From Roseimaritima ulvae (GTDB lineage Bacteria > Planctomycetota > Planctomycetia > Pirellulales > Pirellulaceae): a stretch of 64,000 nucleotides of DNA. The position numbers were made by a program, and so were the translations under genes. Where the stretch lies: the NCBI RefSeq assembly GCF_008065135.1, contig NZ_CP042914.1, positions 1,674,001 through 1,738,000 of the forward strand, read 5' to 3'. Positions 1 through 9,057 of this stretch are shown here, in pieces. The notes beneath the pieces are model-generated. The model did no database searches, was not told where the DNA came from, and saw only the letters and a program-made list of their open reading frames with translations. How positions within the stretch are numbered: position 1 is the stretch's first letter; every line of letters starts with the position of its first letter.

Positions 1-885
1 GCGCGCGTCAACGGTCAGGATACCGTCGGCGGTCGAGTTCAAAATGGCTTGGGTCCGACGTTCTTCTTCCGCCAACCGCAGCAGCGTGGCTTGCATGTTT
101 TCAATCATCTGGTTGAAGGCCGTCGCCAGGGCCCGCAGTTCGTCTTGCGAACGCAGTTCGATGCGTTCGTCCAGCTGGTCAAATAATCCACGCGTGGCAT
201 TTTCAGCGATGCGGGTGGCGATCCGACGCATTTTTTCGATGGGACCGATGATCGTGGTAGCGGTTAGGTAACCGAGCGCCCCGACAAACAAGGTTAGACA
301 GATGATCAAGTAGAAGTACCACCGGCTGGAGGCTTCAAATCGCTGCTCGGCCTCGGCATAGACGCTGTCCGCATTTTGTTGTTTCTGCTGCATCCAATCA
401 TTCAAACGGTCTTTGACGATTTGAAACTGTTCCTTTTCGGCTTGGATGGAATTGATAAAGGCTTCTTCACGGTAGTCGTTTAGGACTTTGTTGACGGTGA
501 CGTCTTTGATCGCAACGTAGCGTTCCCAACTGGCCTGCAGCGCCGCTACCGCTTCTCGTTCTTGCTTGGTTCTGCCGTTGGGATCCCAATTCGTCAGCAC
601 CGCGTTCAAATCTTGCGTGACGCGTCGTTGCTGATCGTTCAGGGTCCGACGCATCTTTTCGTCGGGCGACATCACCATGCGCATCGACAATTCGCGCAGT
701 TGATTCAACGGTTCGGTGATCTGTTGGGCGACGTTGCGAAATTCCACCGCCGTCTCACGGACTTCACGAACCGATTGAAAGGTCTGGCGGTTGGTCCGCA
801 CGCCAAACATCCCCAACGCACAAAAAGCCGCGATCGAGACGACCACCAAGACGACTAGTTTTAGTAAAACGCCGCGATTTAACAT
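1..885 (-). CDS. Membrane sensor kinase, N-terminal part (4-helix sensor, HAMP, PAS), truncated by window edge
   Basis: No stop codon occurs in this frame before the window edge, so only about 295 N-terminal residues are visible. They show a transmembrane helix at about residues 7-28, a long helical periplasmic region (about 30-185), a second transmembrane helix (about 190-210), a HAMP-like region beginning IIGPIEKMRRIATRI, and the start of a PAS domain (AILNSTADGILTVDAR, from about 278). This is the usual layout of a transmembrane histidine kinase. The kinase domain itself is outside the window, so a diguanylate cyclase or other output is possible. The ATG shares its A with the TGA of the upstream binding-protein gene (TGATG), so the two are very likely translationally coupled and the binding protein may present ligand to this sensor. 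Confidence 0.8.
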   Translation of the reverse strand, partial: MLNRGVLLKLVVLVVVSIAAFCALGMFGVRTNRQTFQSVREVRETAVEFRNVAQQITEPLNQLRELSMRMVMSPDEKMRRTLNDQQRRVTQDLNAVLTNWDPNGRTKQEREAVAALQASWERYVAIKDVTVNKVLNDYREEAFINSIQAEKEQFQIVKDRLNDWMQQKQQNADSVYAEAEQRFEASSRWYFYLIICLTLFVGALGYLTATTIIGPIEKMRRIATRIAENATRGLFDQLDERIELRSQDELRALATAFNQMIENMQATLLRLAEEERRTQAILNSTADGILTVDAR

Positions 886-2618
886 CAGTTTGGCTCTAAG
901 CTGCGTGGGAACCGTGTCATCCGGACAGGGCCTCGGGAGACATTTGCGTAGGGACCTTTGCGGATCGACCAATGTTGGTTGGTAATCTGAATGCTCCACA
1001 ACGGTGCGCAGGCCATGCGGTAGGGTTCGTAGACGACTTCTTTGTTCATCGCAATCACCTTGTTGGGTGTGGGCACAAACAGCATGTAGGCCTCGTCGAA
1101 GGCGCGTTGCATGATCTTGCCGCAAACCTGGGCGAATTCCGGAGTGTCCACGCTGGCCCGAAACATTTCATCGATGTAGCCGTCCATCACCGCATCGGGA
1201 TACACGGTGCTCCAGGCATTGCTGGTGCGATACACCAGAAACGCGGTGAAGGGATGATTAAAGAACCAGTCGTCGTTGCCCCAGACTAACAGGTCCCAAG
1301 AGACTTCATTGGCGTCCGCATTGGTTTGCAACAGCGGCTCAAAGATCTCTTTCTCACTGTCGACGACCACGATGTCCAAAGTGACGCCCACCTTTCCCAG
1401 CTGACTTTCGATGCCTCGCCAGAGTGCCAAGAAACGATCCTGGGTTAAGACCTTTAGACGCAACCCTTGAAGGGTGGAGCGCAGAGCGGCCTGCTTGGCG
1501 GGTTGATAAGGATCTTGGATTTCCGAGAAAGGACGCATCGATCGGATGGCTTGGTCAACGCCCGGAAACAGGGGCGAAGCCAGGGTCGGTGAGAGTACCC
1601 CTTCGTTATCAAAAACAAAGTGCAGCAGGTTGCGTTGGTGGAGCGCCTCGTTCAAAGCCCGACGGACCGATTGGTCTCGCAGACGCGGGTTGCCGTTGAT
1701 CAGATTCATGTGGATCGCCAGACTATCGTTGGAAGGCGCCGTGATCACTTTGGCAAATGGAGACAGAATTGTTTCGACTTTATATTCCGGACTGATCATC
1801 GCGATGTCGACTTCACCTTCTTGGTACAGCACGCTGTCCTTGGCTTGGTCGGAATCCAAGCGGGTATAGATGGTGATCGTTTCAACTTTGGGATACTCGG
1901 GGTTCCAGTAGTACGGGTTAGCCTCTAGCACCGCGGTGGCCGTGGCGCGATCCCCTTCGATATAGCCTTGCTTCAAAATGTAAGGTCCCAATCCATAAGG
2001 GCCGGGGCGGGAAAGATTGGGGCAGGTTTTCTTGCCATTCCAGCCGCCGTTGAGCCGCAGGTATTCGTCGGTGTAGAACTGCATCCAAATCAGATCGTTC
2101 ATGAAGCAGCCATACTCTTCGGTCAAGTGGAAGCGAACCGTGTCGTCATCCACTTTTTCGGCGCGATCGAAGACCTGGTCGATCTTGCTGTACCGTGTCG
2201 GCTGCTGCTTGAAGGCTTCCATGTTGCGGATCACCGCATCCGCATCAAAGGGGCTGCCGTCTTGGAATCGCACGCCGCTGCGAAGATCGAACTCGTAGGT
2301 CGTGGAGTCGATTTTGCGATGCGCGGTCGCCATCTCATAATCCCAGCCGCGGGGATTATTCGAAGGCTTGATTAGGGCCCCATTGATGGCGTGTGATGTG
2401 TACAGGTACGGCAAACTGGGCAGGTACACTTTGACGTGCGAGCCGGGCACGCGCTGAGGCAATGCCCGGCGTGAGGCGTCGTCGTCGCGGAGCCGCAGCG
2501 GTTCAACTTGGGCCCTCGCCGGTCGGCTGGCGGCAACCACAACGAGCGAAATGCAGGCCAGCCAGGATAGGACGGCGATGCCCGGCAACGGGAACAAGGA
2601 GACGCGTTTGATCGACAT
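885..2618 (-). CDS. Peptide/nickel-type ABC substrate-binding protein (SBP_bac_5 family)
   Basis: A 577-residue exported solute-binding protein of the family that binds oligopeptides, nickel or similar ligands. The reading frame continues 23 codons upstream, but I chose the ATG at 2618 because it is preceded by AGAGGAG and followed at once by a signal peptide (MSIKRVSLFPLPGIAVLSW, cleavage near ARA-Q). Family-typical stretches are the early YEFDLRSGVRFQDGSPFDADAV and the later RRALNEALHQRNLL. No ABC permease or ATPase gene is visible nearby. The downstream gene is instead a membrane sensor whose start overlaps this stop by one base. A role as the ligand-binding component of a sensory system is therefore inferred, although a transporter elsewhere in the genome cannot be excluded. 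Confidence 0.88.
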   Translation of the reverse strand: MSIKRVSLFPLPGIAVLSWLACISLVVVAASRPARAQVEPLRLRDDDASRRALPQRVPGSHVKVYLPSLPYLYTSHAINGALIKPSNNPRGWDYEMATAHRKIDSTTYEFDLRSGVRFQDGSPFDADAVIRNMEAFKQQPTRYSKIDQVFDRAEKVDDDTVRFHLTEEYGCFMNDLIWMQFYTDEYLRLNGGWNGKKTCPNLSRPGPYGLGPYILKQGYIEGDRATATAVLEANPYYWNPEYPKVETITIYTRLDSDQAKDSVLYQEGEVDIAMISPEYKVETILSPFAKVITAPSNDSLAIHMNLINGNPRLRDQSVRRALNEALHQRNLLHFVFDNEGVLSPTLASPLFPGVDQAIRSMRPFSEIQDPYQPAKQAALRSTLQGLRLKVLTQDRFLALWRGIESQLGKVGVTLDIVVVDSEKEIFEPLLQTNADANEVSWDLLVWGNDDWFFNHPFTAFLVYRTSNAWSTVYPDAVMDGYIDEMFRASVDTPEFAQVCGKIMQRAFDEAYMLFVPTPNKVIAMNKEVVYEPYRMACAPLWSIQITNQHWSIRKGPYANVSRGPVRMTRFPRSLEPN

Positions 2619-2811
2619 TTCGCACCGACTCCTCTGAAAAGACCCCAAGGGGCGAGGGATTCGCTGGCGAGGCAAACCGCTCGCCACCGTCCGATTCTAC
2701 TCGACGAGCCCTGCGGATGCGAAAACCGGGGCAGGTGTACCGTAGCTACCGTTGCCAGACGGTGGGAATGCGGCGGATCGAAGGAAGATTGTAAATTGCA
2801 AAATGGCTCAG

Positions 2812-2915
2812 TCGTTTAACCCGTAGCCGAAGGCGTCGGCGAATACGTTGACGGCTGCCCAGGGCCATTGCTCGCACCCTAGTTTCCGACGCAACCATTT
2901 AATCGACAGCCTGCT
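2812..2915 (+). repeat. Dispersed repeat family B, copy 1
   Basis: This copy starts with TCGTTTAACCCGTAGCCGA, continues with GGCGTCGGCGAATACGTT and CCATTGCTCGCACC, and ends in ATCGACAGCCTGCT. The same series of blocks recurs near 35315 and, more diverged, near 54846. Its opening CGTTTAACCCGTAGCCG is also the core of the tandem array at 15155-17016. No coding potential is apparent. Confidence 0.75.
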
Positions 2916-2962
2916 TGCTCCCTGTCGGGCCAAGCTCGACGGAAGCGGAATGATGTTTGTGC

Positions 2963-3019
2963 CCACGCTCTGGCGAGCGTAGCTACGAAAATATCCACGC
3001 TCTGGCGAGCGTAGCTACG
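2963..3019 (+). repeat. Dispersed hairpin repeat family A, two copies
   Basis: Two copies of CCACGCTCTGGCGAGCGTAG followed by CTACG, at 2963-2987 and 2995-3019. Each contains an inverted repeat ACGCTC-TGGC-GAGCGT able to form a short hairpin. Further copies lie at 21048-21237 and, in the opposite orientation, at 41626-41755. They sit just downstream of the stop of the DUF1552 gene. Confidence 0.8.
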
Positions 3020-3026
3020 GGCGCGG

Positions 3027-4367
3027 TTAGATGGCCAGCGGTTCGCTGGCGTCGCCAAACTGGGTTTCCGGCAGCCCCATCTTTTGCAGGATGTTCAAGT
3101 ACAGACCGCACAACTTGCGTTCCTCATCGGGTTTGTCCGCGTAGTCGATCACACGGCCCGTTTCCATCGTGTTGTCCAGTCCACCAGCGAGCAGCAGCGG
3201 AACTTTGGTGGAGTCGTGTTTGCTGCCCGACCACATGTTGTTGATGAACATCAAGCAGGAGTTATCCAGCACCGTGCGATCGCCTTCTTGCATCGCATCC
3301 AGACGCGAGGCGAGGTACGCAAACTGGCTGACGTAGTAACGTGTGACGCGTTCATAATCGTCACTGGTGTCACTGTGGGAAGCCGAATGGTGGGCGCTGC
3401 GGACGTTCAGGAAGGGGTAGAACAGCCCGGAGATATCGCGGCACATCAGCAACGTGGCGACGCGGGTCTTGTCGGTCTGGAAAGCCAAGGCGATGATGTC
3501 GCACATCAGTTTCATGTGTTCGCGGATGTCTTCGGGCAAACCGCTTTCGGGCCGATCCATCGTCAGCAATGGCTTGCCGGTCTCGGCCGCACGATCGGTG
3601 GCTTTGTCCTGTTGTTGACGCATCCGTTCGATTCGCTTTTCGACTTCGCGAATACTGCTCAGGTACTCATCCAGTTTTGCTTTGTCGCCCGCACTGACTT
3701 GTCGGCTAAGACTTTCGGCATGCTCCTTAACGCGGTCCAGCACGCTTTGGTTGCGGCGATTGCCACGGTTGTCGAACAGGCTGTCAAAGGCCAGCGAGGG
3801 ATAGACTTCCATCGGTACCGGTGAGGTGGCGTTCTGCCAGGAGATGTGCGAACTGTAAGCCATCGAAAAATTGGTTTCGTGGTAACCGGTGATCGGTTGT
3901 TCGCAGCCCAACACGAGACTGGCCTGAGCGGTTTGTTGGCCGATGTGATTGGCCAGCACCTGGTCGATGCTGATGCCGCCGCGGAGCTCGGAGCCCTTCT
4001 GCAACGCGGCTCCGGAGAGGATGTTGCCGGTCTGACCGGGGTGAATGCCCACGCCCACGGCGCTTTTGTTGAACAGCCCCGTGACCATGTTCATTTTGTG
4101 TTTTAGCGGTTCCATCGGCTGCAGGCTTTTGCCCAGCTCCATGTCGTCGCCCGCGCCCTTAGCCCACCAGTGTTTGGCGTTCACCCCACAAGCCATGAAC
4201 TGCACGGCAAAGCGTTTGGGCGTTTTCGGGGCGTCTCCGCCGGTCGGCATTTCGGTACCCCAGACGGGCAGCGATTCCAGCCAGGGCAGCGCCATCGCGG
4301 TGCCCGCACCCTGCAACAAGATGCGTCGCGAAACCTTCCGGGGGGCAGCGTTCGATTGATCATTCAT
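3027..4367 (-). CDS. DUF1552 family secreted protein, partner of DUF1592 cytochrome-like protein
   Basis: A 446-residue protein with a twin-arginine-like start (RKVSRRILLQGAGTAMALPW), as is usual for DUF1552 proteins of planctomycetes. Recognisable family stretches are FAVQFMACGVNAKHWWAKG, the helical EYLSSIREVEKRIERMR, and DTSDDYERVTRYYVSQFAYL. The biochemical function of the family is not established. It is almost always encoded next to a DUF1592-type cytochrome-like protein and is thought to be exported. The start overlaps the stop of the upstream DUF1592 gene by 8 bases, so the two form one transcript. A second pair of the same kind, in the same cytochrome-first order, occurs at 31206-35275. 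Confidence 0.92.
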   Translation of the reverse strand: MNDQSNAAPRKVSRRILLQGAGTAMALPWLESLPVWGTEMPTGGDAPKTPKRFAVQFMACGVNAKHWWAKGAGDDMELGKSLQPMEPLKHKMNMVTGLFNKSAVGVGIHPGQTGNILSGAALQKGSELRGGISIDQVLANHIGQQTAQASLVLGCEQPITGYHETNFSMAYSSHISWQNATSPVPMEVYPSLAFDSLFDNRGNRRNQSVLDRVKEHAESLSRQVSAGDKAKLDEYLSSIREVEKRIERMRQQQDKATDRAAETGKPLLTMDRPESGLPEDIREHMKLMCDIIALAFQTDKTRVATLLMCRDISGLFYPFLNVRSAHHSASHSDTSDDYERVTRYYVSQFAYLASRLDAMQEGDRTVLDNSCLMFINNMWSGSKHDSTKVPLLLAGGLDNTMETGRVIDYADKPDEERKLCGLYLNILQKMGLPETQFGDASEPLAI

Positions 4368-7320
4368 CGGTGGTACTCCTGGCAGCGGCGGAAACGTTGG
4401 CCGACATGGGGCGACCCCGTTTGTTCAAGAATTGAGGGCTGGAAACAATCGTGCGAATCAGTTGGTTGAAGCGATACTCGTTGTGTTGCAGATCCGCCTG
4501 CATCGTATCCAACAGTGTCTGGTCGGATAACAGCAGGGTTCTACCGAGGGCGTACGATAACAATTTGCGAGAAGTGTTGTCGATGAAATCTTGCTGGCGT
4601 TGCTGACGGATGTACTCCCGCAGGTCCGCCACGCCCTCGCGCTGACTGCCATCAGGGAATTCAGCCGCGGCATCGATTGGACGGCCGCCCAGGTCCAGCG
4701 TGCGGCGTTCACCGATGGGGCCAAAGCCCTCGAAGATCAGCCCCACCGAATCGATCCGGTTGTGGCACCCGGCACAGCTGGCGTGGTCGCGATGTTTGGC
4801 CAGCGTCTGCCGCAACGTCAACTCGCCCAGCTGGGATTCATCGGCCGGCAGTTCGGGCACGTCAGGCGGCGGCGGGGGAATGTGTTCACCCAGCAGACGA
4901 CGCACGACCCAATAGCCGCGTTTGACCGGACTGGTACGGAGGCCGGGAGCGTTCTTGGTCAGGAACACGGACATCGGCAATACGCCGCCTCGCCCATAAC
5001 GCGAGGCTTCGTCGACTCGCTGCCAACCGGCGCCTTCGATCTGCACATCGTCCATGTCGTAGTGTTTCGCCAGTACGGCATTGACGAACGTGTGATCGGC
5101 GTAGAGGAAATCCAGCGCCGAGCGATCGTTCTGCAGGATGTCCACAAAGAACCGAATCGGTTCCTCGAACATGGCACTTCGCAATTCGTCATCAAAGCTG
5201 GGGAAACGCTCGCGGTCGACGCTGTTGTGTTCTTCAAACCGGCGGAAGTCCAACCAGTTGCCGCCGAACTCGGTGGCCAACGCCCGCACGCGATCATCGG
5301 CCAGCATCCGATCGACCTGCTCGAGCAATACGTCTTGCTCCAACAACCGGCCACTGGCCGCCACGTCCAGCAATTCCTCATCCGGCACGCTGGACCACAA
5401 GAAGTAGCTCAACCGGCTGGCGAGTTCCATAGCCGTCAGGGCTCGTGACTGATCGCTGTCGCTTAATAGATCCAAGCGATAGGCAAAATGAGGCGACATC
5501 AGGATCGCCACCACCGTGTCCTGGATGGCTTCTTCATGAGTCAAGCCATCGGTTGTTTTGAGCGTTTGATAGAATGCTTTGAGGCCTGAAACTTCTTCAG
5601 CTTGCAAAGGGCGTCGGTACGCCCGCTGGCAGAATTCGACGACCGCCTCCAGGTGCACGGTTTGGGCTTCGCGACGGGCGCGTACCACCCAGCGAATCTG
5701 GTCGTTGATGTTGCGAAAGTAATCGCGGAGAGCTTGCAAGGCCACGCCTTCGCCACCGCTGCGAATCGCTTTGGCCACGTACACCTCGGACAGCTCCGTG
5801 ATCAATTTTTCGCTCAGTGCCTGCTGGTCTTCCGGTCGCGCGAAATCAAATTCCGGGTCTCGCATGTATCGCGAATCAGTACGTTCAAACCACAGGAACC
5901 CCTGATACTGACGCATCGGAGCGGCGGTGAAGAAATCCAGTTGCTTCCACAAGGCGTCCAGTTCCGCTTGCCCCGCATCGTCCAGCAGCAGCTGTTGCAG
6001 CGGCTGATCGTCGCGGAAGTAGCCCATCATGCTGTGAAAGCCCGCGCTCAACAGACGTCCTTTTTCCTGCTGTGACTTGGGTTTGCCCAAGTAGTCGCGA
6101 CCGCGTTCGGAAATATAAAAAGCGTCCGGGAAAATCTCGCAGAACCGCTGGCAGTCCGCTTCGAATGACTCGCGTTGAGCATCGCTGGGCAATTCGAATC
6201 CGAGTTGCTCAGGTTGGGCTTTTTTGTCCGCATCTAAAAAATCGAAGTGGGCGGTGCGACGGTTGGCGGCGTATTGTTCGTTCTTCCACAACACGAAGGG
6301 CTGCGCACCGGCGTGGATGCCCTGGATCTTTAGATTGTCGAATTTGGGTTCAAAGTGTTTCCGAGTGCGTAGCACGTAATCCCGCATGTCTTGGCAGGCT
6401 GACAAGGCTCCCTCGCGATCGGTTGGCTCGGGTAAAGCCTGCCACCGCGATTGCAGTTCTTTTAATGGCCCGGTGCGGATTTGCGAATCGTGTAATGCGT
6501 CCCAAACGGTTTTCAGATACTTGGCACTGATGCCGGTGTCCGCTGCAACCGCTTGTAATGAGGCGTGTGGCGGCTGCAGGGCATCGCGATGTTGATACTT
6601 CCAGGCCGCATAGAAATAGTCGGCGAAGTCGGTGGGTTGTCGCTTGTAGAAGTCGACGATCCGGTTGACGCAGTACTTGTCGCGGTCGGTATCGGTAACG
6701 ACGGGGTGGGGCGCGAAGGCGATGCCCTCCGGCGACAACACCATATGTTCGACGACCGTGCGAGCCGCTTCGAGATATTTGTTCATCAAAGCCGGCGACA
6801 TCGATAGCGATTCGCCGGAGTTGTCAAATCCGGCTTCGTTGGCCGGGTCGACCGGAAAAGTTTTGGTGGGGCGGATATCGACGCCCGTCAGGTCGCGAAT
6901 GCTGTAGTCGTATTCGGCGTTGCTCAACCGCCGGGCCAACACCGCCCCGGGATCTCCGGCGTTACGGTTGGCTTCGAACGTGCGGACCGCTTCGATCCAG
7001 GCGATGATCTGTTGGCGGTCCTGTTGGCCGAGCTGGGTGGGCGCATCCTCCGGCGGCATGTCTTCCAGTTCCAACCGGTCCAGCACCTCTTCCCAGGTTT
7101 GATGCGCGGCGATCACGTCGCCGGCGGCCGCGTAACGTTGCAGGTTCAGCATGGCTTCCTGCGTGTTGTCGTCGTGGCAGGAAAAGCAGTGGGCCTTCAC
7201 CAAGGGCTGGATAACATCCCGGAATTCGCGTTCCAAGGACTCCAAGTCGGCTGCTTGCGAACTGCGGAGGGAGGCCATCGGCAGAGCGACAAGCAACGTG
7301 GAAATAACAAGTCGAAACAT
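4360..7320 (-). CDS. Planctomycete cytochrome-like protein (PSCyt, DUF1587/1595/1592/1588/1585)
   Basis: A 986-residue protein with an N-terminal signal peptide and an early haem-binding motif CFSCH. It then follows the family domain order: DUF1587 (NRLSNAEYDYSIRDLTGVD style, here RRLSNAEYDYSIRDLTG), DUF1595 (AYRRPLQAEEVSGLKAFY), DUF1592 (ASRLSYFLWSSVPDEELL), DUF1588 (SPVKRGYWVVRRLLG and CAGCH) and DUF1585 (RKLLSYALGRTLLLSD). These large exported proteins are planctomycete hallmarks with no established role; electron transfer or polymer processing has been suggested. It is the first gene of a pair with the DUF1552 gene. No Shine-Dalgarno sequence precedes the ATG, where a run of eleven C residues in the mRNA occupies that place. 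Confidence 0.92.
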   Translation of the reverse strand: MFRLVISTLLVALPMASLRSSQAADLESLEREFRDVIQPLVKAHCFSCHDDNTQEAMLNLQRYAAAGDVIAAHQTWEEVLDRLELEDMPPEDAPTQLGQQDRQQIIAWIEAVRTFEANRNAGDPGAVLARRLSNAEYDYSIRDLTGVDIRPTKTFPVDPANEAGFDNSGESLSMSPALMNKYLEAARTVVEHMVLSPEGIAFAPHPVVTDTDRDKYCVNRIVDFYKRQPTDFADYFYAAWKYQHRDALQPPHASLQAVAADTGISAKYLKTVWDALHDSQIRTGPLKELQSRWQALPEPTDREGALSACQDMRDYVLRTRKHFEPKFDNLKIQGIHAGAQPFVLWKNEQYAANRRTAHFDFLDADKKAQPEQLGFELPSDAQRESFEADCQRFCEIFPDAFYISERGRDYLGKPKSQQEKGRLLSAGFHSMMGYFRDDQPLQQLLLDDAGQAELDALWKQLDFFTAAPMRQYQGFLWFERTDSRYMRDPEFDFARPEDQQALSEKLITELSEVYVAKAIRSGGEGVALQALRDYFRNINDQIRWVVRARREAQTVHLEAVVEFCQRAYRRPLQAEEVSGLKAFYQTLKTTDGLTHEEAIQDTVVAILMSPHFAYRLDLLSDSDQSRALTAMELASRLSYFLWSSVPDEELLDVAASGRLLEQDVLLEQVDRMLADDRVRALATEFGGNWLDFRRFEEHNSVDRERFPSFDDELRSAMFEEPIRFFVDILQNDRSALDFLYADHTFVNAVLAKHYDMDDVQIEGAGWQRVDEASRYGRGGVLPMSVFLTKNAPGLRTSPVKRGYWVVRRLLGEHIPPPPPDVPELPADESQLGELTLRQTLAKHRDHASCAGCHNRIDSVGLIFEGFGPIGERRTLDLGGRPIDAAAEFPDGSQREGVADLREYIRQQRQQDFIDNTSRKLLSYALGRTLLLSDQTLLDTMQADLQHNEYRFNQLIRTIVSSPQFLNKRGRPMSANVSAAARSTTDE

Positions 7321-7326
7321 GTGGCC

Positions 7327-7337
7327 GGGGGGGGGGG
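7327..7337 (-). promoter_or_regulatory. Run of 11 C (mRNA sense) just upstream of the DUF1592 start codon
   Basis: An uninterrupted run of eleven G on the plus strand, which is C in the mRNA, lies 7-17 bases before the ATG at 7320, where a ribosome binding site would be expected. Such a tract is prone to slippage and could change expression of the gene. No function is shown by the sequence alone. Confidence 0.5.
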
Positions 7338-7556
7338 ACGCTGGGGGGCGGCGGCGGGACGGCGATTCGGGAGTAAACCGATATCACCGCGGGGATGGTT
7401 TATGATAACCGAATTCGGGCCAACGTTGGGTGATTTTTAACGCAGCCAGGTTCTCCCCCCCATAACGTTACTCAACGTTCCGCGAATGACGCACAACTGG
7501 CGTCTGGCCACAACCGCCGCACGCTAACGTCCCGCGGCGGATGGGAAACCGGATGG

Positions 7557-8825
7557 CTAACGAATGGACCCTATATCGGCCATCAGTTGAGCGAGTTCGC
7601 GGAATCTAGGTTGCGACTGAAAGACCAGAAACGACTTCCCACCGACGTGCTGGATATTGCCCGGGCCGCCCAACGGTGCCCAAGCATCGGGAGTCACCAC
7701 CGTCATGATCATATTGGTGATCAAACCCGCGGTTTGGGGGGAAGCAAAGGGGATCGTGACCCGCTGTTGCTGCTGTTGTTGCTCGGCGTGTTTACTGGAA
7801 ACCAGTTCCAACCCCGATGGTTTTTCCAGCCAATCGACGCCGGCATGGTTGGCCAGGATCGCCAGGGCATCGCCGGCGGTCACGTTAGTCAGAGATAGCG
7901 GGGAGGGATATCCTTCTTTAACGGAAACCGTCGCGGTGACGGGACGCTTCAGTTGGTCGCTGAGCTGTTTCGCCAGGGCATCCCAGTCGTTGCGGAGAAC
8001 TTCGAGGCTGACGACCAGATTGTCCAGCGGATGGACATAACGGTGCGGCAGCGGTCGGACTTTGAGCTTCTGGATCAGTTGCCGGTGTACGGCGGGGCTC
8101 TGGCGGATCAGGAAGACGCCTGGCATGCCGGTGACGCTGCCAGGTCCGCCCAACGCTTCCCAGCTATCCGGTTCAATCGCTTGTAGACGCTGCATGACGG
8201 CCGACAAGTCGTTTCTGGGGGTGGGAATGCGATAGACCAATGTCTCTATCGCCTCGTCTTCGGCCACCTCTTTGGTGGTGATGACCAGGACGCTGCGGAG
8301 CCGATACCAGGTTAGATCTAGCGACTCTAAACTGGCATCCAATTGTTCGGCCAGCGAGGTGGCATTCTGGTCCGTGTTCATGGCGAGATCCGTTGAGAGC
8401 CCGATTTCGTCCAGGCCGCGTTGGTCTACAAAAAAGGGCACGCCGATACGGCTCAGAAAATCGGCCAGCGGTTCTCTGGCCTTGCCCGCCACCGGAGGGC
8501 CTTGGATTGCCGCCGTCAATTTTTGTTCGGCAGCCATCGCCGATGGTTTGGCGTCTGGGGCCGGCAGGCTTTCCAGATAAGCCAGATCAGCCCTGCTGAG
8601 CCGGCTTTTGGAAACCTCGATCACCCTGCCGTCGCTGGTCTTCAAGTTGACCGATTTCGCATCATGAGAAGTTAACGCAGCATCGATGGAAAACTGTCCC
8701 GTGGTGTCTTTCCAAGTCCGCGCTTGTTGGGAGTAGGCCGGCAACTGACATAGCAGGGCTAATCCAATTACTAACCATCGCATCGGATGCACTGATTGTG
8801 GTTGCGATTTCTGTGAGGTAGGCAT
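7557..8825 (-). CDS. Secreted SHD1-domain protein with secretin/STN-like repeats
   Basis: A 422-residue protein. The ATG at 8825 is preceded by CAGGAG and followed by a signal peptide ending near AYSQQ. Residues about 35-90 resemble the SHD1 module common in planctomycete exported proteins (TWKDTTGQFSIDAAL, LKTSDGRVIEVSKSRLS). Further on, segments such as FFVDQRGLDEIGLSTDL, SLAEQLDASLESLDLTWY and the later LTNVTAGDALAILANHAGVDW look like repeats of a short secretin/TonB N-terminal (STN)-like fold. A run of six Q lies near residue 350. The function is unknown; an envelope assembly or binding role is plausible. It is transcribed in the same direction as the DUF1592 pair, 236 bases away. Confidence 0.7.
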   Translation of the reverse strand: MPTSQKSQPQSVHPMRWLVIGLALLCQLPAYSQQARTWKDTTGQFSIDAALTSHDAKSVNLKTSDGRVIEVSKSRLSRADLAYLESLPAPDAKPSAMAAEQKLTAAIQGPPVAGKAREPLADFLSRIGVPFFVDQRGLDEIGLSTDLAMNTDQNATSLAEQLDASLESLDLTWYRLRSVLVITTKEVAEDEAIETLVYRIPTPRNDLSAVMQRLQAIEPDSWEALGGPGSVTGMPGVFLIRQSPAVHRQLIQKLKVRPLPHRYVHPLDNLVVSLEVLRNDWDALAKQLSDQLKRPVTATVSVKEGYPSPLSLTNVTAGDALAILANHAGVDWLEKPSGLELVSSKHAEQQQQQQRVTIPFASPQTAGLITNMIMTVVTPDAWAPLGGPGNIQHVGGKSFLVFQSQPRFRELAQLMADIGSIR

Positions 8826-9057
8826 GCCGGGGCTCCTGGAGCTGAAGGGTTTTGGGCGGGCGTGAGGCAGGGAACGACATTTGGTGGAGTAGGCTGATTA
8901 TAGCCGCTGCGTGGGTGGGGATGACTCCCCGCTTTGGTGGTGGTGGCGGCGTGACTTGATCGGATGACGCGTGCGTGGTCAAAATAACAGCACCCCATGC
9001 GTCTGCGGTGGTCACGTTTCGTTCCGGGCGTTTTATCCTTCCAACGAGAACTTCTAG

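Larger units (their letters stand above)
2619..3026. other. Intergenic region carrying two dispersed repeat families
   Basis: This gap of about 400 bases lies between the start of the binding-protein gene and the stop of the DUF1552 gene. It contains no convincing coding frame. It holds one family-B repeat and two adjacent family-A hairpin repeats, listed separately. A promoter for the binding-protein/sensor operon must lie near its left end, but no clear -35/-10 pair is seen. Confidence 0.6.
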
